Part shown: positions 46,528-58,546 of the stretch, piece after piece
Layout of the letters: each line of letters begins with the position of its first letter
Numbering within the stretch: the stretch's first letter is position 1
Origin: Rehmannia glutinosa
Lineage: Eukaryota > Streptophyta > Magnoliopsida > Lamiales > Orobanchaceae
Length of the DNA stretch: 64,000 bases
Direction of reading: 5' to 3'
Assembly: GCA_016081115.2 (NCBI GenBank)
Contig: JABTTQ020002835.1
Coordinates: 248,001-312,000, forward strand
Program-made: the position numbers and the translations under genes
Notes under the pieces: generated by a model
Databases searched by the model: none
Told to the model about the DNA's origin: nothing
The model's input: only the letters and a program-made list of their open reading frames with translations

Positions 46528-46728
46528 GTGAGGTCTTCTATTCTAAAATCGTGTTTTATCTCTTATTTCAACCGCACAAATGATTGTCACGTGTGTGCAA
46601 TGTCAATTTTCAAGCATAAATCAAGCCTAAATTGCGGGTTTTTAACATGGTACGTGTTATACACGTGACAATCATCCATGCAGTGAAATCAGAGATGAAA
46701 CACGATTTTGTAATAGAAGATCTCATTC
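46528..46728. repeat. Inverted repeat, arms of about 68 bp
   Basis: The left arm (46528-46596, from gtgaggtcttctattctaaa) and the right arm (46661-46728) are inverted copies with few mismatches, including the shared gattgtcacgtgt words. Similar gtcacgtgta/tacacacgac pairs occur in the channel gene intron at 48105-48159. It is likely a foldback-type miniature element. Confidence 0.75.
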
Positions 46729-47310
46729 GAATTTTTTCTCTTTTTTTTCTTTCTTTTTCTTGTGTTTATGTTCAAGGGATTTATCTAGGATTAATATAAT
46801 AATACTCAATTAGTTTCAAAAATCAATCAAACACAAATCATCAACTAAAATAGTTAATAGATATTTCAATTGAACGATAACATATGTTGATATAATCTCT
46901 TTTACAACGGGTTTTATCCATATTATACCTGAAGGAATACTCGATGTGGTACCGTATATTATGACAAATTCCCATACAATCACACATAGTAGGCATATGT
47001 TGTACACAAATCTATGGTAAATACTCCATGTGTACTCCTTCAGTAGTAGCATCTACTAGACCTTTACAACGTTCGTATTAATATACTAAGATCCCCTTTA
47101 TTTTTAGGCAAAACTGAAACTTTCATAAAGCTTTAGATCAATTTTATCATTAGATTTAGCTATGAAAAATATGAAAACTCACTCACCTTTCAAAAAATTT
47201 ACATCTCCGAATACATCCATAGCTCATCCTCCTCTCACTGATCAAACCTCATTTTTCCTCAACTTCACAAATCCTCCAAAATCTATAGAAATTTTCTTTG
47301 ATAATAAAAA

Positions 47311-47597
47311 GGGATAATTACAAAAACACCCCTGAGGTTTCGGCTAATTACAAAAAAAAAAAACAGGAGGTTTTTGAAAATTACAAGAAACTACCTTGAG
47401 GTTTGATTCTGTCATACATTTTTCCCTTCATAAGCGAAAAACATTTCAAAACACCCCTGACATTTGTAGAAAATATTATAGTTACCCCCCTAAATTTAAG
47501 ACTGCATCAAATTTCTATGGGGGTTTTGTAATTTTCAAAACCCTTTAGGTTTTTCTTGTAATTAGCCAAACCTCAGGGGTGTTTTTGTAATTATCCC
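47311..47597. mobile_element. Miniature element, 'ggataattac' family, best-preserved ends
   Basis: Terminal inverted repeats of about 30 bp are perfect (gggataattacaaaaacacc... and its inverse). The flanks taataaaaa and taattaaaaa are near-identical. It lies 22 bases beyond the stop codon of the channel gene, so it may sit in that gene's 3' UTR. Confidence 0.8.
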
Positions 47598-47619
47598 TAA
47601 TTAAAAATCGCCAAAAATT

Positions 47620-50600
47620 TCATGGCTCTAAAACCTTAACAGATTCTTTGTTTTGCCCATCTTTCACAACAGAGGCAGATAATTCTTGATTAGGAGCCTC
47701 AATATCTTTATCATCTGAACTCGAATACTTCAAATACTGCTCAATATTATTGGCTTCTGAGCTGCCGTTTCGCCTATGATACCATTTTCGGTTCGTTTTG
47801 AGTCGCCTATCGCTTATAGCAATGGCGATATCGTTGGGGAATAGGTCTCGGAGGACAAAAGCGTGGATTATAGTTGTCACGAGCAATGCTGCCACTGCGA
47901 GCGTAGATGCAATGCAGAGGACGACGGTTAAAGTTTTGGTCGCGACGTTCGTTACGACGTTTGAGTATCTGATCGTGGCGATGGCGGCTCCGGTCATCGG
48001 GAAAGTGTAAGCCCACCACGCCAATGAGAATCTGTAGATAGTACAAATACGAAAGAGTTAGAACATTTTGATCGACCTATTGTTTCTGTTGTGTTTCAAT
48101 TGATGGATGAATGTCACGTGTACGATAGTGACATTATCTTATACACACGACATTCATCTGGTGTGGTAGTGTGGATAGGCAAACTATAAATTTAAGATTA
48201 TTATGTACCTGAATCCTCGAAAGAAATTAACACGTATGGCCTGTAAGAAGAATGTTATCAATAGTGAGTTACATTTGATATTCCAATAAATTGTACGGAT
48301 GTCGTGTGTATAAAATGATATCATTATTGTATATGTGACATTGATCAAACGGAATTTTCAATTCAAAAATGGTATAGCATCTTCTATTTCATTACGTGAT
48401 TAATGCCAAGTGTATGAAAATTACCAAATTAATTTTTATGCATAAAGTTTGGGTCTTTTATATTATCAATTCCGTTAAAAAAACATGTGGCAATGATCTG
48501 TATGACAAAATAGAAGATGGAATACCATTTTGGAATAAAAGATCTCATCCGCACATTGATGTAGTGTATTGAAACAACAGATGGAACATATAACGGAATA
48601 GAAGATCTTGACAGAATTGAAATTGTTACTAAGTTTTTAAGTATTCGGAAACTAACCAATGAGAAATAAAGGAACAAGGCGATGAAGTACGCGATCCGCG
48701 AACCATAATCGAACGACCCTTGAATCCTCGCCCACGCCATAGACGCAACACTAGGCGCCGCCACAAAGAGGAAGAAAACCGGGTGTAGCTCCTTAGGGAG
48801 CGTCTCATTCGTCGGGAGTCTCTGATAAAGCGTCACAAACAACACGATATAATGAGCCAACCCAACGGCAAAGAAGAAAATCGGCCCTTCTTTTAGCCCC
48901 ATCGACGCACCAAGCAACGCCCCAACAAAGTTCCCAACAATCGAAAGATGGTTCGAAGGGTTCGCCACCTTAGACAACCTCCGCTGCCCACCAGACATCC
49001 ACTGACCGTAAATCTTAAGCTCAAGACACAAAATCGGCGCCATGAGGACGTACCATAGAGACGTGTGCAACGTTTTAGAAACCATCGGTGGTACCCCAAG
49101 GGCTAAAAATAAAAGCGCGATAAAAGGGGCGAAAAAGAAGTTGACACGTATTGGGTGGTAGTATTCGCGACGGACGGCTTCAAAGTAGAATACGATTTTG
49201 AGAGCGTAGATGAGAGCGACTACTATGACAAGAGCCACGGATATAAACCAGACGACGAGGTTTATATCCGGGCTTATGTGGAGGAACTTTGTGGATTGGA
49301 CAGAGGATAAAGTTTTCCACATTATGGCTTGGCTGCTAACGCCGAGACATATACCGAATGAGGAGATTGGGAAACGTAGAAGAAATGGCCATTGTTTGTC
49401 ATCTGGAAGAAGTATTTCTTCTGATGCCTATAGAAAAAAAATAAAAACATTCATTGTGTTAAAAAGCTAACAAATATCATAATTTGACATTCTGCTTCTA
49501 ATTCTGGTTCATTTAGCAAGAATCTAAAGCAGAGAGACGAGTGTTTTAGATTTCTGATTCTGCTATGTTATTTTAACACTAATTATAGCATTAATTCAGG
49601 TACTATCAAGCCTATCATTTATTCCATTGCTCAAAGGTGTTAATCAATAAAAAATTAATGGTTTTCGGTTAGATTAGGCTGATTTAGGAGTGTTTGCAAA
49701 CATTTTAAAAAAAGAAAAAAGTGATCGTCAGTTAAACTGGAAAAAATAAATTAGTTATTAGTGTTTTTAAATACCAACTTTTGCTTCAAATTCTATAATC
49801 AGAATCCTATTCGGGTGCTTTAAATTTGTGATTCTACTTCAAATATTGTTTTAAAATAGGGATAATTACAAAGAAAAATGAGGTTTGGGCTAATTACAAA
49901 AAAATCCAGAAGTTCTTGAAAATTACAAAAGCCTCCATTGAGGTTTAATTCCGTTTTGCATCTTTTCCTTTCATATATAAGCAAAAAAAACATTTTAAAA
50001 CTTTGGTATAAATATAACAGTCACCCCCTTAAATTTAAGACAAAATCAAACCTCAAAGGGTTTTTTTGTAATTTTCAAAATCTCTTAACTTTCTTGTAAT
50101 TTGTCCAAACCTCAAGTTTTTTTTGTAATTATCCCTTTAAAATATGTAAAAGTTCTTTTACACACAAAAAAAAAAAACTATTTTTTATAACTTTTCATCA
50201 AACAATATATCTTTTAACTTATTCGACTCTATCAACTTCTAATTTTCAACAACTTTTTACTTCTAATGATTTTCAAGAATAACATGCATCAATAAAACCA
50301 AAAGATAGCCAAAACAAACACATACCCTTAGTGTGTCCAATTCAGGTCCCTCCAAAGCATCATAATATCTATCCACAGGCAAATTCCCAACTTCTGCACT
50401 CCTCTGCTGCTGCTCACCTTGATGATCCTGCTCCGTCTCTCGTCGTTTACCGCGAAAATTCGATATCTGCCGCTCGAGTTTCCCAGACCATGTCTTGAAT
50501 GAATCAAATCTTTTATCCCTCAGCTTATTATCAATCCTAGGATTAGGAATCCTAGGAGGCAGATTAGCAGATTTTCCAGTTATAATAGCCTCATCATTTA

Positions 50601-52058
50601 GTACATGAGTGCCTTTAGGTATTGGTTGAGAATAAAATTTGCTAGCATGTTTTGTACCAACATTTTTGTTGTATGTAGGGACAGAATAATTAGGAATATT
50701 ATTATTGTTGCCCAAATATGTTTTGTCATCACTGAAAAGCACTTTTTTTGTGTTGTGTATGTGAGCTTCAATTGGAGATGGAGGCATACTAATGGAAACA
50801 GAATGCATTCTTGGAACTGCTTCAATTCCCTGAGATGATCATATCAGAAAACGTTTAGAGTATACACATCAGAAAAGGTAAAATGTTTTTTTGGGATACT
50901 TACAAAAACTACCCCTGAGGTTTGGGTTAATTACAAAAAAAACCACAAGTTTTTGAAAATTATAAAAAAAAAACGCGAGGTTTGATTCTGTATTATACTT
51001 GTTAACCCCTTCACATGCAAAAACATTTCAAACACCCCCTTTATTTGTAAACATATTCCAATTATTGTCTTACATTGCTTAAGAGTTTTTTTTTTGTAAT
51101 TTTCAAACATTTCTGGGTTTTTTTGTAATTCGGCTAAACCTCAGGGGTGATTTTTGTAATCATCCGGTCATCCCTATTGATTTCAACAAAGAATACAAAA
51201 TACAGAGTATACACATCAGAAAAGGTAAATGGTTTTTGTAAACATGTTTATTTGGGATAATTACAAAAACTACCCCCTAAGGTTTGGGTTAATTACAAAA
51301 AAAAACCACAAATTTTTGAAAATTATAAAAAAAGGCCAATGATGTTTAATTCTGCAGTACTTTACCCCCTTCGCACATAAAAATATTTCAAACACCCCCC
51401 TTATATTTGTAAAAATATCGCCGTTATCTCCTTACATTGAACACGGAATCAATCATCAAGAGTGTTTTTGTAATTAACCCAAACCTTAGAGGTAACTTTT
51501 GTAATCATCCCTATTTATTTTAACAAAGAATACAAAATACAGAGTATACACATCTTATAGAAAAGTGATTGTGATAGTTTTTAGTGTTTTCAAATGGCAA
51601 CTTCTGCTTTTGATTCTACATAATTTAATCAGGATCCAAAAAGCAGCGAAAATGGTATTTTAGATTTATGATTTTGTTTCTAGTTAGGCTTTTGACCAAA
51701 ATAAAACACTTTCACGACTTATCAATCAAATACTCATGTTTTTAACTATTTTAGCTTCTGCATAATCATTTTTTCTTAAAAGTAAGAGTGTGAACATTCC
51801 CTAAGACCATTTCTTCTAAAAGCCGAAGTTTTCAAACACTCCCTATGAATGAGCAGCAACAGAGAAAGTTTAACTTACAAAAGCTGAGGTACTCAAGGGA
51901 CGAAAGCCAGTCGATTTGAGTCGACTTCTCACATCGTCGTGCTGCTGTTGAACGCTATCGAAATTGGCCACCTCATGCGCCGTTATTGCTTTGATCAATG
52001 ATGGAAGTACTTCCGGCAAATCTTCATTTGAGGAATGATTTTGTTTGCTATTCTCCAT
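47620..52058 (-). CDS. S-type (slow) anion channel, SLAC1 homologue, SLAH2/SLAH3 type
   Basis: Exons: 52058-51879, 50829-50326, 49427-48657, 48240-48209, 48031-47620; 1899 nt, 632 residues plus stop, all junctions in frame, close to the 635 residues of Arabidopsis SLAH3. SLAC1-family proteins are plasma-membrane channels passing nitrate and chloride, gated by phosphorylation. The long hydrophilic N-terminus (1-228) holds RFDSFKTWSGKLERQ (167-181) and LPVDRYYDALEGPELDTLR just before the membrane part, both typical of SLAH2/3. Ten hydrophobic segments follow (about 240-575), with FYFEAVRREYYHPIRVNFFF and GQWMSGGQRRLSKVANP in between; the last membrane segments are in exon 5. A hydrophilic, acidic tail ends the protein. 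SLAH2 and SLAH3 cannot be told apart by eye. A leader intron ending at about 52080 is possible. Confidence 0.95.
48105..48159. repeat. Small inverted repeat in a channel-gene intron
   Basis: ggatgaatgtcacgtgta and tacacacgacattcatct are near-perfect inverted arms of 18 bp. A related pair (ggatgtcgtgtgtataaaat ... tatgtgacattgatc) lies at 48290-48350 in the same gene. Confidence 0.6.
49859..50135. mobile_element. Miniature element, 'ggataattac' family, exact 9-bp duplication
   Basis: The ends gggataattacaaa and ttttgtaattatccc are inverted, and tttaaaata flanks both sides exactly (49850-49858, 50136-50144). It lies in the large intron between channel exons 2 and 3. The 9-bp duplication points to the Mutator superfamily. 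Confidence 0.88.
50893..51173. mobile_element. Miniature element, 'ggataattac' family (first tandem unit)
   Basis: Inverted ends gggatacttacaaaaacta and gatttttgtaatcatcc; the right edge is slightly rearranged (catccggtcatccc). Confidence 0.72.
51254..51511. mobile_element. Miniature element, 'ggataattac' family (second tandem unit)
   Basis: Inverted ends gggataattacaaaaacta and acttttgtaatcatccc, with flanks tgtttattt and tatttattt (8 of 9). Confidence 0.78.
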
Positions 52059-52516
52059 AGCAAGTCAAAATCACCTAAAAATAGTGTTTATAAATTTCTC
52101 AGACAGGACTCTACAATATTTGAACAAGAAATATATTATAGATCATAGATAAAGATAACATATTTATGTTTGGAATGTTATAGTACAAAAAATATTCCTG
52201 GCAAATAAAGAGTCACAAAGACAAAGGAACAAAATAATGTTGTTTTCACATTAGTCACACATTAGAAAAAAGCTGGACAAGGCATGACAAATTCACTTCA
52301 CAAATACAAAAGTGATTCTCAGCTTCTAGATAAAATAAAAAAAAAAACTTTTTGGTATTAGAAGATGAGAACAGAGTAATTTGCCAACACACATTAAAAG
52401 GAATTGATCTTAAGAAATTTTGGAAATGCAAACAACAAACTGTACATTTTAACAAACAGAAATAAATAACAAATTCTTGCTTCAATATATATTATTGAAG
52501 CTTTTACCTCAGAACA

Positions 52517-52661
52517 GTATTCTAAAAAGCGCTCGGCGCTAGTCACACAGTAGGTTAGGGCCTAGCGCCTGGGCAAGGTTATGCGGGGCCTAATCCGAAG
52601 AAAAACGTAGGAAGACAACGAAAGCCTAGTGTCTATGTTGGGATTTTTACAATAGTGCCTC
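52517..52661. repeat. Dispersed 'cagtattctaaaa / gcgcctggg' repeat
   Basis: It starts cagtattctaaaaagcgctc and ends gggatttttacaatagtg, inverted ends shared with the copies at 16013 and 38575. It lies upstream of the channel gene. Confidence 0.6.
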
Positions 52662-53192
52662 GGAACTCCAAATTCTTGGCTAATTCCTTATTTTCGGATT
52701 GCTCAATTGCAAAATCACATCATAAAAATTCCAGCCACAAGAAGCAATATATATGTATATATAGCTTAATTAAGAATGTAATATTATTGGAAAAAAGTAT
52801 GGCATTCTGGTAAATGTGTTAAGAAATAGGTCATGTTGTCAAATGACAATGACACATTCAACTTGAAAACAAGTAAACAACATCAAACAAGAAATGATGA
52901 ACTAATTTTATACAAAAATTAATGGTTTGGTGAGCTAAAGTCGCTTTAGGTTTGGAATACTTTGCCTTCACATTAGTTTTATTTTTCTAAATAGGTTTTG
53001 ACAACTTATACTAGACAACTAATAAACAGGGCAAAGACAATATCTTATTACTCAAGGATGATTAAAAAAACTGCTGACTTTTTTAAAATTTGAATATTTG
53101 AAGAGTAAAATTAACCACGTTTATTATTTGATGATGAAATTTGTAACAGAAGGGCCTGATAGTTGAAAACGAAGCATTGTACTTCATGAAAA

Positions 53193-53305
53193 TCAGATAG
53201 TGGTCGAATGGTTAAGATTCTCAAGTCAGATCAGAGGTTTGTGGTTCAATTCTCATCAATCATCCCCTCTCAGTACTCACAAGAAGAACAAAAAAATGTA
53301 AACCC
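53193..53305 (+). repeat. tRNA-derived SINE sequence
   Basis: A box tggtcgaatgg at 53201-53211, B box ggttcaattc at 53243-53252, and an A-rich end near 53300. It shares atagtggtcgarTggttaag with the copy at 28233. Confidence 0.7.
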
Positions 53306-53574
53306 AAATTACTTGAACAAGAATTAAATGATCTCCAAAATTATTCTATATAAATAACATCAACTTCCTCATAACAAAAAAGGAAACAATAAAAGGAAAA
53401 CAATCAAGAATTCAATAAAGATAGATTAAGAGCATTTTTACTTACATAAGATGGGACTTGCCTTAATTGCCTACAGAATTTTTCCAAGAAAATAATTTTT
53501 AGGTTGAGAGTAATACAAGTACAATAAATAACACAACATTATCATTTAAACATTTGTCAAACTACATTGAAAAC

Positions 53575-53906
53575 ATTGTTCTAAAAGTATCCGTCTAACC
53601 CCGATTAGGCCCCGCCTAGGTGCTAAACTCCCCTTGTTCGCCTACGTTTTTCTTCCGATTAGGCCCACTTAGGTTATGTCTAACCCCGCCTAGGTGCTAT
53701 ACTCTCCTTGATCACCTACGTTTTTCTTCCGATTAGGCCCCACCTAGGTCTTGTCTATTCACGCCTAGGCGCTAGACTTCCCTTTTTCGCCTAGTTTTTT
53801 CTTCCGATTAGGCCCCGCTGGCGCCTAAGTCTTGTCTAACCCCACTTAGGCTCCGCCTAGATGCTAGGCCCCAGCATGTCACCTGTCCCTTTTTAGAATA
53901 CTGATT
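53575..53906. repeat. 'gcctaggcgc' family element with internal tandem units
   Basis: It is an inverted-orientation copy ending ctttttagaatactg (inverse of cagtattctaaaaag). Inside, units of about 79 bp starting at tacgtttttcttccgattag occur three times, and part of a fourth follows. Confidence 0.65.
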
Positions 53907-53909
53907 GAA

Positions 53910-55118
53910 AGGTACCTCATAAGCAATTTGTGAAGATATTAAATTCAAATTCTATTGAAATTAAGTGATTTTGTTAATTACCTCAAAGAAATGGACAGGG
54001 GCAACAAAAAACTGGAAAGGATGATCATGGAATTTTCCCACCGTCCATTCTTGGGACCCCCTTTTAAAATAAAATCAATATCAGCATCATCATCAACAAA
54101 CACATCATTAAGTCAAATAATTTAAATTAAACACAGAAACAAATTTATATAAAATTATATACACAACAAAACTTGAAATGTTCTAACAATGCATAAATTA
54201 ATTAAAGTGACATTAATTCCAAATTAAAAATATGATTTAGGTCGAAATTTTACCTAAAGGGGATGAGATTGGAAACATGTCGACCCAAAATAAAATTTGG
54301 ACCTGAAATCAGAAAAAATGTTAGGTTTGCTGGGTATTGAACCCAGCGAAAACCCAGATCGTGATGGTAAACAGATCGTTTAAAACAAATAAAGACAATA
54401 TATTATATATGACATGTTTATACAACGTTAAATCATAAGTTATAAAAGGAAAAAATTATGCCATGTGGCACTTGGTCAACATGTAAATTTAATAATGAAA
54501 ATACTGTTATTTGAGGATCCCTAATTAAAATCATTCCAGCTTATTAGGGTGTCAATTCAGGTCATTGGATTATGTCCGTGTTTAACTTTTGGTCAATTTT
54601 GGGTTATGTTCAAAATACATCAAAAATTAAGTAAAATATAAGATAATTATGTCTTAACACAAACGGTAATATATCGTGTCATTCGTGTATGTCGTGTTCG
54701 TTTTCATGTATTCGTGTTTTGATTTCATTTATATCAGTGACTACGGGTCGATTTCATGTGGTATTATCGTCTTGTCTCAGAGATCGAGAACCACCCGCCA
54801 TAGTTTCTTCTAACTCTCACTTTTCCCTTTTCTGGCCAGCAGTAATCCAGAAAATGCGCGAATATTCAAAAGTTTAATCACTAGATTAGGCATAAATCAA
54901 GGAAGGTCAATATTTTTTGTTATTAAAATAATAGAAATTATGTAAAGAAAAAGGAAGATTCCCCACCATAACCCAGCTGGGGTTAACCTAATTAACTTTA
55001 GGAATGAGTATCATCAAAGAAACTGCTTTTTTTATAATTAAAATACAAAAGGAAAAATCCTTTTCCCCTTATTTTTTCTTGATTTATTGCAAAGATAAAT
55101 TTGCATTATAACATTGTA
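53910..55118. other. No coding gene seen
   Basis: AT-rich upstream region of the channel gene. On the minus strand a donor-like ctttgag|gtaatt at about 53985 could end a non-coding leader exon of that gene (weak inference). A B-box-like ggtattgaaccc lies near 54338. Confidence 0.4.
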
Positions 55119-55800
55119 TAAACAATTTTTTTTTTTTGAGTCGGAATGAATTCCTTTCATTAAACAGAAGAAACTTACAACTGGTTACAACAACAGATGT
55201 AATACAATTGCAAGCCTACGGATTATAGACCTATACAGATCTAAAATAAAATTTTAAACCGCAATAGATCTGACTAATCCATATATTGAACTACGCAACA
55301 ACTAGTATTTGGACAAAACACGTACCAAGAATTTGATCTCGTTTCTGTCGCATAACTTCAGGTAATGACACATCTGAATCTTCTGAGCAAAACCACAACA
55401 TGGACAAATAAAACAGAAAAGAAAAGCCACAAAACGGGACAAAGAAGCCACCTACTGGGGACAAGAAAAAACATAGCAGTAAGACAAAAAATTAATGGGC
55501 AAAAGGTCTGCCTCTCCCTCCCTCAGATCCACACCGCAATCCATCTCCGCCAAAACCACATCCAAAACCGCCACCACCGCCATCGTCACCTCTAAACCTG
55601 CAAGTCAAGTTCGGAAGAAACCATACCTGCAAGAGAAAAAGCATCCTCTGGAACGGATGGGCTAGTGACCGGAGACCATGGGATTTATGGTCTCCGGCTA
55701 TGGTAGAGGAGGGGCAAGGTTGGAGGGAAGACAAGGTGGGAGAAAGGGAGGGAGGGGGCGGCGGTGATGTTATGTATTAAGGTTTTTTTTAGTGAGAGAA
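55119..55800 (-). mobile_element. Retroposed LINE-like copy with poly(A) end, minus orientation
   Basis: Read on minus it ends ...gttgtaagtttcttctg...aatgaaaggaattcattcc and then a run of A (the T run at 55127-55138). The same order of blocks occurs at 60950-61630. A Gly-rich open stretch (55492-55734) is partly shared between the copies. I see no reverse transcriptase, so this is a 5'-truncated LINE or a non-autonomous retroposon. Confidence 0.65.
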
Positions 55801-56064
55801 TTTTTTGGAGAGAAAATGGGTTTGGCTGTATGAACAATTAAAATAGAGTAAAACTGAAATAGAGGAGGAAATTTTTAGTGGGATTTTGAATATATTTTTG
55901 TGCCAATAGGCAGAATGAAAAAACGCAGCAAGGGACAAAAGGACTCAGAGCTGATGTGGAATCAACTTTTTTGGGGGATTGGAAAAGTTGAAAGGTGGCA
56001 ACATTTTCTAGATGTGTCATTTTATATTAGTGTTGCTTTAATTGTAATTTTGTGTGCATTTTAT

Positions 56065-56187
56065 GGCTAATTTAACAAAATATTGTTATTTAAATTTCGA
56101 TTTAACAAAGTACCGCAAAAAAATAAAAAAATAAAAACCGGGTGAAAATAGCGATCGTATCACTGTTTTCTGCAGAAAACCTGCAGA
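56065..56187 (+). repeat. Left TIR of the MULE
   Basis: It pairs with 59504-59622 in inverse orientation over nearly its full length, including the shared tgttttctgcaga and cgcaaaaaaa blocks. Confidence 0.9.
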
Positions 56188-56225
56188 AAGTACTATTGTC
56201 TTTGACCCTTTTTTTTAAATTTTGA

Positions 56226-56305
56226 ATGAGAAAACAACGTTGGCAGCGCTGTTTTCTGCTTTATGTCAGACAGAAAAAGAGCTGCCAACTCTGTTTTCTC
56301 ATTAC
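56226..56305. repeat. Hairpin just inside the left MULE TIR
   Basis: atgagaaaacaacgttggca pairs with tgccaactctgttttctcat with two mismatches; the loop region itself contains gctgttttctgc and cagaaaaagagc. Confidence 0.8.
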
Positions 56306-56942
56306 AATAATTAACACCCAAGCCCCCCCTCCCCACTCCACAAGCTGCTCACGACCTTCCTCTCCATTCATCCTGGTAAGTTTTCTCCCTCCCCTTCAAC
56401 TCATATTTTTTTTTTTCAGTTTTTTGTAAATTTTATATATATATATATATATTGTATGTTTAGTGTTTTTTATTATGTATGTGTATTTTTCCGGAATAAT
56501 AGAGTAGGAATCGAAAAATTTTGGGAGGATGGTTGGGGTTAGGCTGCCGGAAATTTCTTCGGCGACCGGAAAATTTCTCCGGCTATCGAAAAATATTTCG
56601 TGAGCGACCACAGGTGGGAGGATCTTTGGCGTTTTCTTGGGTTTTAGGAAAAATTCATCCGTCGAAAATTGGAAAATTGGTCCGTGGCGTAGAAAAAATT
56701 TTTTCGGCCAATTATATAATTTTTTAAAAGAAATTAACTATGCTTATTTTATTTTCATATATTATAATTGCAGATATACTACATTTCCAGATGGACTAAA
56801 TTTTGCGGGTAAGTTTGTATATTGTCTTTTTTTATATTAATTAAATTCATTATTTACAAATAAATTGTTTTGGTTAGTTTTAGTATTTTAAAAGATAGTA
56901 CACATGTTAATTAATTCTATTATTTTATTGTATTTAACAGAC

Positions 56943-58179
56943 ATGTCATCACAAAATATAGATATTATTATATATTTTGGAGGACAAATTGTACAAGATG
57001 GGTTCACAATATCTTATGACCGTAGTTCAATTATAATTCATAGACTGTCTCAGATGACAAAGTTGGATGAATTGATTAGAAAACTATACCGATTGTTAAA
57101 TATAGATAGTAACCAGTTTCAGTTGAAGTTGTTCGTTAAGTATAGCTCCGGAAATCATTCACGGTTAATACCAATAACTAGTGGCGAGAATTTATGGTTT
57201 TTCTTTGTTCCGATTTCAGAAATTTCATTTGTCGATGTATATGTTGAAACAGAACAAATACAAAATCCAGTTGTAATTGACTACATGGTAAATATTTTTT
57301 CTTTATAATAATTAGCATATTCTGTATTTTTCTATTTTATCTTCATACAACTATAATTTCATTTCAGGCCGATACAATAGAAAGCTTAAGGCTTAGTACC
57401 GAGGAGTCTGACAATGATCATGATCCATTACTTGCAATTCGTGATCTCCGTTCATCGACTTTAGCAGATCTCACTCGTTTGTATCAGAGGCGCAGAAGTG
57501 CAACTAATGTCTATAATCCACAAAGTGCGCCCGGTGAGCGATCTCGGACACATGTAGGGAGCGGAAGCGATTCACGTCTACATCGCGTAGACGTTCAGTT
57601 GATGCGGGTCCATCTACTTCTGCACGTCGATTCACAGCTATTACGCATGATGATGCGAGTCCATCCACTTATGCTCTTCGATTCACAGTTCCTACTCGTG
57701 ATGATACGGGTCCATCCACTTCTGCACGTCGATTCACATGTATTGTGCATGACGGTGCGGGTTCGTCTAGTTCTATGCATCGATTTTCAGTTGACATGGG
57801 TGGTTATTATGTCCCTGAGCCAATACATACGCAAGGACCTATCCAGTTTACACCGGATGTAGGTCCGGTATCATTTACACAATCATTCACATATTTTCTT
57901 GGTTTGGATTTGGGACATCAGTACACCATACCATATCCCGAGCCTCCTAGACATGCCATCGATCGACGTGCATTTGATGCATCACCCATTCCGTATCCAT
58001 CATTTTCATCTATGCATGATGATAGACGTTCAGACTCCGCGACTCCAGATGAGAAGCATGTTACTCCACCACAACCGAGTAGAAAACGGAGCAGGGGAGA
58101 GAGGAATAGACGTACTTGTGGCACTGGAGTACATTATGATACTTATTTTCATTATAACAAAGGGTTGGACATTAGATAA
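56943..58179 (+). pseudogene. MULE gene A: transposase N-terminal-domain-like protein, frame-broken
   Basis: Exon 56943-57287 starts MSSQNIDIIIYFGG and runs to a donor atg|gtaaat. Exon 2 begins at 57368 after an atttcag acceptor and stays in frame at first. The exon-1 text (YFGG...ISY..., K-Y-S-S..RLIPIT, VDVYVETEQ) follows the pattern of the ubiquitin/PB1-like N-terminal region of plant MULE transposases, as I recall it. After about residue 175 the frame shifts into tandem repeats; the longer frame continues from 57600 to a stop at 58177-58179 with a basic tail (PSRKRSRGERNRR). No DDE core, SWIM finger or zinc finger is present. At least one leader intron precedes the ATG (donor ctg|gtaagt near 56377). 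Confidence 0.65.
57602..57810 (+). repeat. 51-bp tandem repeats in MULE gene A
   Basis: A unit of 51 bp (gatgcgggtccatctacttc...) occurs three times and part of a fourth. It encodes a 17-residue repeat of the form D-x-x-P-S-T-x-A-x-R-F-T-x-x-x-x-D. Confidence 0.85.
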
Positions 58180-58546
58180 TTTAATTAAATATTTTTTGGA
58201 CAATGATTAAGGGTTGTATGAAATTAAGTAATTTATTTTCATTAGTTTTATCAGATATAGTCTTATCAGCTTTATATTGATGTGTCTTGTCATCAACTCT
58301 TTATCAAATGTCAGTTTTATGCATTTGTTTAATCTTGTCTGTTGTACCTTATCAGCTTTATGCAGTTGTCTAGTCTTGTCTGATATAACTTATCAGCTTT
58401 GCAGTGATATGTCTTGTCAAAATTATTTTATCAGATTTACAAATGGTTTATAAATATATGCTCAAACTTACCACAAAATATACATTTCTTCTGAAACTAT
58501 TCTCATCTACCACATTTTCTTACATTCATATCATATACATATTTAA

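Larger units (their letters stand above)
50858..51560. repeat. Tandem duplication of a unit of about 340 bp carrying the miniature element
   Basis: The word gagtatacacatc starts at 50858, 51205 and 51542, giving steps of 347 and 337 bases; the middle block shares 'aacaaagaatacaaaata' before it. Each of the two units holds one 'ggataattac' element (50893-51173 and 51254-51511). This lies in the first channel-gene intron. Confidence 0.85.
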
